Part shown: in pieces, positions 16,168 to 23,692 of the stretch
Layout of the letters: each line of letters starts with the position of its first letter
Position numbering within the stretch: position 1 is the stretch's first letter
Origin: Flavobacterium suncheonense GH29-5 = DSM 17707
GTDB taxonomy: Bacteria; Bacteroidota; Bacteroidia; Flavobacteriales; Flavobacteriaceae
Reading direction: 5' to 3'
Assembly (NCBI RefSeq): GCF_000430025.1
Contig: NZ_AUCZ01000003.1
Coordinates: 310,001-374,000, forward strand
DNA: 64,000 nt
Made by a program: the position numbers and the translations under genes
Notes under the pieces: generated by a model
The model's database searches: none
Seen by the model: the letters and a program-made list of their open reading frames with translations, nothing else
What the model was told of the DNA's origin: nothing

Positions 16168-17472
16168 TTAAAACTTAATATTTCCTGCGATTTCGTGTAA
16201 TGCGATTTCGGAAATTTTGGCCTGAAATTTAGCACTGCTGTGTCTGGCTACCGCATTAATATAATTTTCCTGAGCCGTTCGGAACTCGATCGTGGGAACC
16301 GTTCCGATTTTAAACTTATCCAAAGTAATCTCAAGATTGCGTTTTGCGATGGTTTCGTTGTCTTCCTCCAGTTTTACTAGCTCAATATTAGTCGTATAGG
16401 TCTGAAAAGCCGTCGCCAATTGCGCATCAACAGCACGATTTTGCTGTTCGATTACCATGCTGGAACTTTCCACCTGCAATTTTGCAATCTTCTCGTTGCG
16501 GTGTTGCAAAAAGCCGTTAAAAATCGGGATGGAAGCCGATACACCGTAATTCAACCCACGGGCAGACGATTGCGAGACAAATCCCAAACTCGATTCGCTT
16601 TCGCTGAAATTGTAACCGGCATTCAGGTTAACGGTTGGGTAACGGCTCGCCTTAACCTGTTTCAGATTTAATTCGGCAACGCGTTTATTGATGAACGCCA
16701 ATTGCAACTGTGGATTTTGCTTTTTCATTAATTCGCGCAATTCCGACAATTGCAGCTTATCATCAAATTCTGCCGTTTCTATTACGTTGAAATCAGTATC
16801 AGTATCCCTTGCCAGCAACTCATTGAAACGGATTTTAGCATGCTGTAACAACTCTTTTTGTTTCAGCAGATTGGACTTATCGGTATTCAAATCGACTTGT
16901 GCATTTAACACTTCCAACTTGGCTGCTTTTCCGATGGCAAAACGGTTTTCAGCGGTTGTTAAACGTTGCTGGGAAATGACAATTGTGGTATCCAGGGCCC
17001 TTAACAGTTGCTGTTGCTGCACCAGATCATAATACCCCGCCATCACATCGCTTACTTTGGTCATGATGGTTAATTTCAGCTCGGTTTCGCCTTGCTTTTG
17101 CAATTCTTTGAGCTGATCGTAACGGGCAAACATCCGGAAACCGTCAAACACGGTCCACCCCATGTTTACCCCGTAGGACATACTGTTATTCTTGGCATTA
17201 TCCAATTCCCGAACGGCCCCGGTCGATTGGGTCTGTTTGGTATTCTGGATGCTGTTGCTTTGTGTAAAAGTAGCATCAATTCTCGGTAACATTCCGGCAT
17301 TCGCCACACCAACTCCGGCTTCGTCTATTTTCAAATCGTTGGAAGCCAAACGAATGTCATAATTATTCTTCAAGGCAATCTGAACGGCATCTTCCAGCGT
17401 TAGAACCTCTTGTGCCCGCGCTGTCTGAAAAAAAGCCAGCAATAGAACCAGTTGCCATACAATCTTTTTCAT
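16168..17472 (-). CDS. TolC-family outer-membrane efflux protein
   Basis: A 434-residue outer-membrane channel for the RND pump encoded just upstream. The signal peptide (MKKIVWQLVLLLAFFQTARAQ) is followed by two OEP repeats rich in coiled-coil heptads, beginning LTLEDAVQIALKNNYDIRLASND and, in the second half, QLQLAFINKRVAELNLKQVKASRYPTV; the YGVSASIPIFNG segment is a typical barrel strand. I use the Met at 17472, which gives a standard signal peptide and follows the permease stop by 4 bases; the longer frame starts inside the permease gene. It is the last gene of the adaptor-permease-channel operon. Confidence 0.93.
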   Translation of the reverse strand: MKKIVWQLVLLLAFFQTARAQEVLTLEDAVQIALKNNYDIRLASNDLKIDEAGVGVANAGMLPRIDATFTQSNSIQNTKQTQSTGAVRELDNAKNNSMSYGVNMGWTVFDGFRMFARYDQLKELQKQGETELKLTIMTKVSDVMAGYYDLVQQQQLLRALDTTIVISQQRLTTAENRFAIGKAAKLEVLNAQVDLNTDKSNLLKQKELLQHAKIRFNELLARDTDTDFNVIETAEFDDKLQLSELRELMKKQNPQLQLAFINKRVAELNLKQVKASRYPTVNLNAGYNFSESESSLGFVSQSSARGLNYGVSASIPIFNGFLQHRNEKIAKLQVESSSMVIEQQNRAVDAQLATAFQTYTTNIELVKLEEDNETIAKRNLEITLDKFKIGTVPTIEFRTAQENYINAVARHSSAKFQAKISEIALHEIAGNIKF

Positions 17473-17476
17473 AGCC

Positions 17477-20400
17477 TTATTCCTTCTCATACTTTTCAAG
17501 GTTATCAAATTCCGGACGATGCTTTTTCTCACGCGACCACATCAGATAAATGGCCGGAATGACAAACAAAGTCAGCATTAACGAAAACAACGTTCCGCCA
17601 ACAATTACCACTCCCATTCCTATTCGGCTGGTGGATGCGGCACCTAAGGACATCGCAATAGGCAAGGCGCCTAACGCAATGGCCAAACTGGTCATTAAAA
17701 TAGGGCGCAATCGCGACTCGGAAGCCTGAATGATGGCGTCGTATTTCGATTTTCCCTGTTCGCGAAGCTGGTTCGCAAATTCCACAATTAAAATACCGTT
17801 CTTCGTTACCAGACCAATTAACATCACCGTTCCAATCTGACTGAAGATATTCCAGGTTTGCCCGAACAGCCAAAGCGAAAACAACGCTCCTGCCACCGCC
17901 ATCGGTACGGTTAAAATAATGATAAACGGATCGATAAAACTCTCAAACTGGGCCGCCAAAATCAGGAAGATTAACAGCAACGCCAAGCCGAAAGCGAATG
18001 ACGTATTGGAACTACTTTCCACGAAATCACGGGATTCACCGCTCAAATCGGTGGTAAAACTGTCATCCAGCACTTTTTCTTTGATGCGTTCCATCGCGTC
18101 AATACCGTCGCCTATACTTTTTCCGGGAGCTAAACCAGCCATAACTGTAGCCGACATATAACGGTTGTTGTGATACAACTGCGGCGGACTGCTCTTTTCT
18201 TCGATGGTCACCAAATTGTCCAGCTGAATCAATTCTCCTTTATCGCTTTTCACAAAAATAGACGTCAAGTCCATTGGAGCATCCCTGTCTTTTTTGTCGA
18301 ATTGCCCCATCACCTGATACTGTTTCCCGTTCATCATAAAATAGCCGAAACGCTGCCCGCTCAGGGAAAGTTGAAGGGTTTGCGCCACATCAATGATGGA
18401 AACCCCCAAACTCTGCGCCTTCTCACGGTCAATGGTTACATAGACCTCCGGTTTGTTAAATTTTAAATTGACATCGTAATTGGAGAAAGTGGGATCGTCA
18501 GCCACTTCATCCATGAAAACCGGTATTTTTTCTTCCAGTTTTTCAAAATTCTGGGCCTGAATGACAAATTGAATCGGCATTCCGCCACGACGGTTTACGG
18601 CAATGGTAGGCGATTCGGAAACGTTCACTTTAGCTTCCGAATATTGTCTGGTCCATTTGGTGAGACTTTCGGCAATTTCTTTCTGTTTTCTTTCCCTTTC
18701 GCCCGGCTGCACCAAGGCAATTCTGGCCCGTCCGCTGTTTACCGAGGAAGAACCAAAACCCGGTGAGGTGATAATCAGACTCACTTTTTTCTCCGGAATG
18801 GAATCGTTAATCAGATCGGTCAATTCATTCATGAACCGGTCCATGTAATCGTACGATGCGCCTTCGGGTGCCGTAACATTAACACCAATAAAACTGCGGT
18901 CATCGTACGGAGCGGTTTCTTTTTGTAGCACGTTAAAAAACAGGTAAATCAATCCGAAACAGACAATCAGTATCGGGAAACTCAGCCATTTTTTCTTCAT
19001 AAAACCGGTCAGCGCTTCGGCGTATCCGGAATTCATTTTTTCAAAAAGCGGCTCGGTTAACTTGTAAAATTTGGATTTTTTCTGTTCGCCGCCTTTCATC
19101 AGATAGGCGTTTAACATCGGCGTAAGCGTTAAAGAAACAAAAGCTGATATCAGTACCGCAGCGCCAATCACCACCCCAAATTCGCGGAACAAACGTCCTA
19201 CGAAACCTTCCAGGAAAATCACCGGTAAAAACACGGCTGCTAGCGTAATGGAAATGGAAATTACGGCAAAGAAAATCTCATTGGAACCTTTGATGGCCGC
19301 TTCAATCGGCGTCATGCCTTCTTCTACTTTTTTGAAGATGTTTTCCGTCACTACGATACCGTCATCCACCACCAATCCGGTCGCTAAAACGATGGCCAGC
19401 AAGGTTAAAACGTTCACGGAAAATCCGCATAAATACATGATGAAAAACGTAGCAATCAGGGAGACCGGAATGTCGATTAACGGTCGGAACGCAATCGCCC
19501 AATCCCTGAAAAAGGCGTAAATGATTAAGATCACCAGAATGATGGAAATCAGCAGGGTTTCTGCCACTTCCGTTACTGCTTTCTTTACGAAAACCGTGTT
19601 GTCGATGGCGATATTCAGTTTAAAATCTTTCGGTAAATCTCTTTGGAGTTGTTCGTATTGCTCGTAGAATTTTTCGGCAATATCCAGGTAATTCGTTCCG
19701 GGTTGCGGAATAATCGCCATCCCGACCATAGGCTGACCGGAATCCGAAAGTTTGGTTTCCAGATTTTCGGCTTCCAACGAGGCTTTTCCGACATCGCTTA
19801 AACGAACAATTTTATCTCCTTCAGCTCTGATGATGATATTGTTGAACTCTTCTTCCGTTGAAAGATTTCCAATCGTTTTAACGGTAAGTTCGGTATTGGC
19901 GCCAGTCAGTTTTCCGGAAGGCAATTCGACGTTTTGCTTGTTCAATGCGGTTCGCACATCCGAAACCGTGCAACCGTAAGACGCCAGTTTATTGGGATCG
20001 ATCCATAACCGCATGGCGTATTTCCGCAAGCCCCAAATCTGGACGCTACTTACGCCCGGAATGGTTTGCAAACGCTGGGAAAGCACATTGTCTGCATAAT
20101 CGGAAAGTTCTAATACGTTTTTCTTGTCACTCTGAACCGTCATGGTGATAATCGGCTCGGAATCGGCATCGGCTTTGGAAACTACCGGCGGCGCATCGAT
20201 ATCCTGCGGCAAACTTCTGACCGCCTGTGACACTTTATCGCGTACGTCGTTAGCGGCTTCCTCTAAATTTTTATCAAGGTTGAACTCAATGGAAATATTA
20301 CTTCTCCCCTGACTGCTGGAAGAGGAAATGTTGCGAATCCCGTCTATGGAATTAATCGCTTTTTCCAGCGGTTCGGTAATTTGCGATTCGATAATATCGG

Positions 20401-20566
20401 CATTGGCACCGGAATAATTGGTTTGTACGGAAATCTGTGCCGGATCAATCGACGGAAATTCGCGCACGCCCAAAAACGTATACCCAATCACCCCGAAAAG
20501 AATCAGCATCAGGTTCATTACAATCGTAAGAACCGGCCTTTTGATACTTAAAGTGGATAAACTCAT
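17477..20566 (-). CDS. RND efflux permease (HAE1/AcrB-like)
   Basis: A 1029-residue inner-membrane proton-drug antiporter with 12 predicted helices and two large periplasmic loops. The TM4 proton-relay pair is Asp401-Asp402 in GLVVDDGIVVTEN, matching the AcrB Asp407/408 site. Other family motifs are the start SIKRPVLTIVMNLML, GVREFPSIDPAQISV, and late IGLVTKNGILIVEFANQLRE and RLRPILMTSLA. Size is normal. It lies 10 bases after the adaptor gene and 4 bases before the TolC-type gene, so the tripartite pump is complete. The substrate cannot be read from sequence. Confidence 0.96.
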   Translation of the reverse strand: MSLSTLSIKRPVLTIVMNLMLILFGVIGYTFLGVREFPSIDPAQISVQTNYSGANADIIESQITEPLEKAINSIDGIRNISSSSSQGRSNISIEFNLDKNLEEAANDVRDKVSQAVRSLPQDIDAPPVVSKADADSEPIITMTVQSDKKNVLELSDYADNVLSQRLQTIPGVSSVQIWGLRKYAMRLWIDPNKLASYGCTVSDVRTALNKQNVELPSGKLTGANTELTVKTIGNLSTEEEFNNIIIRAEGDKIVRLSDVGKASLEAENLETKLSDSGQPMVGMAIIPQPGTNYLDIAEKFYEQYEQLQRDLPKDFKLNIAIDNTVFVKKAVTEVAETLLISIILVILIIYAFFRDWAIAFRPLIDIPVSLIATFFIMYLCGFSVNVLTLLAIVLATGLVVDDGIVVTENIFKKVEEGMTPIEAAIKGSNEIFFAVISISITLAAVFLPVIFLEGFVGRLFREFGVVIGAAVLISAFVSLTLTPMLNAYLMKGGEQKKSKFYKLTEPLFEKMNSGYAEALTGFMKKKWLSFPILIVCFGLIYLFFNVLQKETAPYDDRSFIGVNVTAPEGASYDYMDRFMNELTDLINDSIPEKKVSLIITSPGFGSSSVNSGRARIALVQPGERERKQKEIAESLTKWTRQYSEAKVNVSESPTIAVNRRGGMPIQFVIQAQNFEKLEEKIPVFMDEVADDPTFSNYDVNLKFNKPEVYVTIDREKAQSLGVSIIDVAQTLQLSLSGQRFGYFMMNGKQYQVMGQFDKKDRDAPMDLTSIFVKSDKGELIQLDNLVTIEEKSSPPQLYHNNRYMSATVMAGLAPGKSIGDGIDAMERIKEKVLDDSFTTDLSGESRDFVESSSNTSFAFGLALLLIFLILAAQFESFIDPFIIILTVPMAVAGALFSLWLFGQTWNIFSQIGTVMLIGLVTKNGILIVEFANQLREQGKSKYDAIIQASESRLRPILMTSLAIALGALPIAMSLGAASTSRIGMGVVIVGGTLFSLMLTLFVIPAIYLMWSREKKHRPEFDNLEKYEKE

Positions 20567-20576
20567 ACTTAATATC

Positions 20577-21638
20577 TTACTTTAAACTTACGGCAACGGG
20601 TGCGTCTTCTTTTAAGGTCATAACACCGCTGGTTAACAACGTATCGCCTGCTTTCAGCCCGGACAGAATCAGAATTTCTTTATCGGTACGGGTTCCGGTT
20701 TCCACCATGATTTCTTTGGCTTTTCCGTTTACGGATACAAAGACTTTTTTCCCGTTTTGCACCGGAATCAGGGCTTCTGTCGGCACTAAAATAGCGTCAT
20801 TAATTTTTTCCAGCGGTAACGCGATGTTGGCAAAGGTTCCGGGAATTAATTTCCCTTGTTTGTTTTCCGCCAAAGCACGCATTTTCAACGTTCTCGTAGT
20901 CACTTCTACACCGGGTTCAATAGCATATATTTTAGCCGTAAAAACTTCTTTGGAACCGGCAATCGTAAAGGAAATGGTCGTTCCTTCTTTCATCTGACCG
21001 GAATATTTCTCCGGAATGGAAAACGTAATTTTCACCTGACTGGTGTTCACCAGATTCGCCACAACCGTTGTCGGCGTAACATAACCGCCTTTGGAAATGG
21101 AACGCAATCCGATTTTCCCTGAAAAAGGAGCTCGCACGGACGTTTTGGCGATTTGCGCCTGAATCAGTTGGGTTTGCGCCTGTGCGGAACGGAAATCGGC
21201 ACTGGCAATGTCGTATTCTTCCTGACTTATGGCTTCTTTCTGCAACAACAACCGGGCACGGCGCTCGTTTTCGGAAGCCAAGGTTTGTTTCGTTTTGGCC
21301 TGCGACAGTTGGGCGCGTAATTCTAAATCGTTAATCTTTAACAGTTGCTGACCCTTGGTTACAAAACTGCCTTCTTCGAAATTGATGCTTTCCACCACAC
21401 CGGGTACTTCGCTGCGCACTTCAATCTGTTCGTTGGCCTCGATGGAACCGGAAAGGGAAAGGTTGTCGGAGAAAACCCGCGTCTGTAACACAAGGCCGGT
21501 AACTTTTGCAGGTTTTTTTTCACCGCCGTTTTTGCCTTTTCCGCCGCCGTCTTTGGCTTTATTTTCGGAAACTCTGTAGAAAATCATTCCTCCCAGCACT
21601 ACGACCAGGAGTGTGTAAATTAAATATTTTGGCTTCAT
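20577..21638 (-). CDS. RND efflux periplasmic adaptor (membrane fusion protein)
   Basis: A 353-residue adaptor that bridges the inner-membrane permease and the TolC-type channel. After an N-terminal membrane anchor (YLIYTLLVVVLGGMIFY) and a Gly/Lys-rich linker come the lipoyl half-motif (SGSIEANEQIEVRSEVPGVVESINFEEGSFVTKGQQLLKI), an alpha-hairpin (about 110-165), the second lipoyl half (TSVRAPFSGKIGLRSISKGGYV) and beta-barrel and membrane-proximal domains. It is the first gene of a three-gene operon with a -7 box and a small inverted repeat in its leader. Confidence 0.94.
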   Translation of the reverse strand: MKPKYLIYTLLVVVLGGMIFYRVSENKAKDGGGKGKNGGEKKPAKVTGLVLQTRVFSDNLSLSGSIEANEQIEVRSEVPGVVESINFEEGSFVTKGQQLLKINDLELRAQLSQAKTKQTLASENERRARLLLQKEAISQEEYDIASADFRSAQAQTQLIQAQIAKTSVRAPFSGKIGLRSISKGGYVTPTTVVANLVNTSQVKITFSIPEKYSGQMKEGTTISFTIAGSKEVFTAKIYAIEPGVEVTTRTLKMRALAENKQGKLIPGTFANIALPLEKINDAILVPTEALIPVQNGKKVFVSVNGKAKEIMVETGTRTDKEILILSGLKAGDTLLTSGVMTLKEDAPVAVSLK

Positions 21639-21646
21639 AAAAGTAG

Positions 21647-21695
21647 TACAATAGCTTGTATGTCTATTAATTCTTGATTTGGTTAAACAAAGCTA
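21647..21695 (-). promoter_or_regulatory. Promoter region of the RND operon with a small inverted repeat
   Basis: Minus strand 21695-21688 reads TAGCTTTG, a -7 consensus match. Between it and the start codon, TACAA-TAGC-TTGTA (21647-21660) forms a perfect 5-bp-arm inverted repeat that could be an operator; no adjacent regulator gene is present. Confidence 0.4.
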
Positions 21696-21744
21696 CTTCT
21701 TATCTCGCGGACGAAGGTTTTCTGTTAGTTTTTTTAACAAAATT

Positions 21745-22575
21745 TTAGGCTGTTTCTTTGTAATTAATCATTCGTTTCACCAAATGAAACAATTCTGGGA
21801 ATTCGGTTTTAAATTCTTTCGGGGTTTCAAAAAAATGCTCGAGAACGACCGCCAGAAATTCAAAATCGTTGGTGTAGGCATAATCCCGAAAATATCCGGA
21901 AGCCATCAGTTTTTCACGATTGGGACCGTGGTTGCATTCCTGACGGATGCGGTTAAAGAAACGGGCAAAAATAAGCGAACTGGCATCTTCGCTTCGCAAT
22001 CCCTGAAAGTTAAGAACATGGGTAAATTCGTGCAAACCAAGATTCAGGTTGTCATTATTGTACTCGAGTCCCTGCTCGAAATCTTCCCAGGAAAAAACCA
22101 CGGCTTTCATCATCGGGTTAAATTCACCTTTGTGGTACACTTCATTAATCGTGGAATAATACGACGTCGGGTAAATGATGATTTTATCAAAAACCGGATA
22201 CAAATAAGAGCGCATCCCAAACGTAAGCTGCACATAGGTTGATGCGATGAGTACCTTTGCCCGGTTGTCTACATCAAAACCGTCTTTTCCGATAAACTGA
22301 TAGGTTTCGATAAACCGGGCAACACGATGTTCAAAATAAACGCGTTTTTTTGGCTTTAATTTCCGATAGTACGGATACTCGTTAAACAAAATTTCAAACT
22401 GCTTTGCCGGTAACGTTTTATGGGAACGGTACCAATGTACAAAAAAGGGTTTATGAAAGAGCCGCCCGTAAACAAATTCAAAAAAAGTAAAAATGGTGGC
22501 AAAAAAAAGAATCAAAACAATAGCCACCATAAGGACGGCTACCAGAAGTATAAATACCGGAATCGGTTCTTCCAT
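21745..22575 (-). CDS. MtfA-like zinc-dependent peptidase (M90 family)
   Basis: A 276-residue protein with one N-terminal membrane helix (about 7-33, FILLVAVLMVAIVLILFFATIFTFF) followed by an MtfA-type metallopeptidase domain. The zinc motif is HEFTH at residues 182-186 in GLHEFTHVLNFQG; the third ligand is probably the Glu in FEFLAVVLEHFFE near 240-250. MtfA in Escherichia coli is a cytosolic peptidase linked to the Mlc regulator; the membrane anchor here is a variation common in Bacteroidota. It lies upstream of the RND operon on the same strand but 106 bases away, so co-transcription is uncertain. Confidence 0.88.
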   Translation of the reverse strand: MEEPIPVFILLVAVLMVAIVLILFFATIFTFFEFVYGRLFHKPFFVHWYRSHKTLPAKQFEILFNEYPYYRKLKPKKRVYFEHRVARFIETYQFIGKDGFDVDNRAKVLIASTYVQLTFGMRSYLYPVFDKIIIYPTSYYSTINEVYHKGEFNPMMKAVVFSWEDFEQGLEYNNDNLNLGLHEFTHVLNFQGLRSEDASSLIFARFFNRIRQECNHGPNREKLMASGYFRDYAYTNDFEFLAVVLEHFFETPKEFKTEFPELFHLVKRMINYKETA

Positions 22576-22658
22576 ATTCTGATTCGGTTAGGGGCTTAAT
22601 TTTATTTAAAGAAAGTCTGAATTCAAAACTTTGACAATAAAAACTGTAAAAAAAGTTT

Positions 22659-22831
22659 AAGCTAAACTCTTAAAAGGATTTACGGTATGCATTCCTCAAA
22701 GCGCCGCCTTGAAAATAACAACAACGTAAAAATGCTCAAGCAAGCTTCAACTTATAAAGGGATTCACTACGTGCATCCCTCAAAGCTCCGCTTTGAAAAT
22801 AAAAACAACGTAAAAATGCTCAAGCAAGCTT
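22659..22831. repeat. Two-copy imperfect tandem repeat of about 84 nt
   Basis: Copy 1 spans 22659-22741 and copy 2 spans 22742-22825; both begin AAGCT and end CTCAAGC, and a third copy begins (AAGCTT) at 22826. They share the blocks CAAAGC..CCGC..TTGAAAATA, ACAACGTAAAAATGCTCAAGC. Each has a short hairpin (in copy 2, CAAAGC-TCC-GCTTTG). The repeats lie between the MtfA-like gene and tRNA-Arg. A plus-strand reading frame crosses them but shows no coding signal. Confidence 0.75.
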
Positions 22832-22862
22832 GGACATTTTTACTTATGTTTTTATTTATCCG

Positions 22863-22936
22863 TGACCTCGGAGGGATTCGAACCCCCAACCCTCAGAGCC
22901 GAAATCTGATATTCTATCCAGTTGAACTACGAGGCC
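22863..22936 (-). tRNA. tRNA-Arg (anticodon TCG)
   Basis: The minus strand folds as a full cloverleaf: acceptor GGCCTCG with CGAGGTC (one G-T pair), D arm with AACTGGATA loop, anticodon stem TCAGA/TCTGA with loop TTTCGGC giving anticodon TCG at positions 34-36, and T arm GGGGG-TTCGAAT-CCCTC. CCA is not encoded. It is on the same strand as, and downstream of, the yqeY-like gene. Confidence 0.93.
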
Positions 22937-22972
22937 GGTTGAAGTCAGAAATTAGAAATGTGAATAAAAAAC

Positions 22973-23014
22973 AAATTCTAAATTCTAAATTCTAAATTCT
23001 AAATTCTAAATTCT
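22973..23014. repeat. Heptamer array, AAATTCT x 6
   Basis: Six perfect head-to-tail copies of AAATTCT fill 22973-23014 and stop exactly at the stop codon of the yqeY-like gene (23015). The array lies between that gene and tRNA-Arg. Confidence 0.95.
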
Positions 23015-23461
23015 TTATGCTAATAATTTCTTCACAATAGTGGAAATGGTTTTCCCGTCTGCCTGACCGGCCAATTCTTTGGAAGCCTGACCCATTACCT
23101 GACCCATGGCTGCCATACCGTTAGCTCCGGTTTCTGCGATGATTTTAGCGACTATGGCTTCCACTTCTGCTTCGGATAATTGCGCAGGCAAAAACTTCTC
23201 GATTACCGCTACCTGAGCTAACTCTGGTTCTGCTAAATCAGCGCGTCCTTGTTCGTTAAAAATGGCAGCGCTGTCTTTTCTTTGCTTTACCAGTTTTTGC
23301 AGCAATTTAATTTCGTCTTCTGCGGTTAAATCGCCGCCTCCTGCTGACGTTTGTGCCAGTAAAATTTCCGATTTAATCGCACGCAGCGCTTCTAAAGCTA
23401 CGGTATCTTTTGCTTTCATGGCGGTTTTCATCTCGTCCATGATTTTAACTCCTAAACTCAT
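23015..23461 (-). CDS. GatB/YqeY domain-containing protein
   Basis: A 148-residue YqeY-type protein. It begins SLGVKIMDEMKTAMKAKDTVALEALRAIKSEI, contains the KLVKQRKDSAAIFNEQGRADLAEPE helix and ends with the GMAAMGQVMGQASKELAGQADGKTISTIVKKLL tail helix. The fold is related to the tRNA-binding tail of GatB, but free-standing YqeY proteins have no settled function. It follows ftsZ on the same strand after a terminator and a 231-base gap, a position that is common in flavobacteria. Confidence 0.93.
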   Translation of the reverse strand: MSLGVKIMDEMKTAMKAKDTVALEALRAIKSEILLAQTSAGGGDLTAEDEIKLLQKLVKQRKDSAAIFNEQGRADLAEPELAQVAVIEKFLPAQLSEAEVEAIVAKIIAETGANGMAAMGQVMGQASKELAGQADGKTISTIVKKLLA

Positions 23462-23504
23462 ATTTATTGGTCTATTCGGTTATTTTTCAATTGACTGCAA
23501 AAAT

Positions 23505-23591
23505 TCAAACGGTTTCCCCTCTAGCCCCGATTGCAGTGGCACGAAGTAGAACGGAAAGCGGGAAAAAGGCCTCCTGAAATACCCGGACCAT
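23505..23591 (-). other. GC-rich intergenic patch with a 28-codon open frame
   Basis: Between ftsZ and the yqeY-like gene the base composition rises sharply over about 23515-23600. The minus strand holds ATG (23591) to TGA (23505), 28 codons including FFPLSVLLRATAIGARG. I have an impression, not checked, that similar sequence recurs between genes in other flavobacteria. It could be a conserved non-coding element whose translation is accidental; I do not claim a protein. Confidence 0.35.
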
Positions 23592-23631
23592 TCGCTCCCA
23601 AACCCAAAATTAATTTTTCGCACTGCGAAGA

Positions 23632-23667
23632 TAAAAAAATAACCCGAAACTTCACAAGCCCCGGGTT
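23632..23667 (-). terminator. Intrinsic terminator after ftsZ
   Basis: On the minus strand AACCCG (from 23667) pairs with CGGGTT (to 23641) around a 15-nt loop and is followed by an ATTTTTTT tail. It lies 26 bases beyond the ftsZ stop and marks the end of the dcw operon. Confidence 0.8.
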
Positions 23668-23692
23668 AAAGGTTTCTCAAAATATGGGTTAG

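Noticed and set aside
21679..22242. Plus-strand open frame of 187 codons
   Set aside because: Antisense to the MtfA-like peptidase with its HEFTH motif; no domain or start signal supports it.
22659..22831. CRISPR-like array
   Set aside because: Only two long, imperfect, directly abutting copies exist, without spacers or cas genes nearby.
22687..22995. Plus-strand open frame of 102 codons
   Set aside because: It runs through the tandem repeat and antisense to tRNA-Arg; the encoded sequence mirrors these elements and shows no protein-like features.
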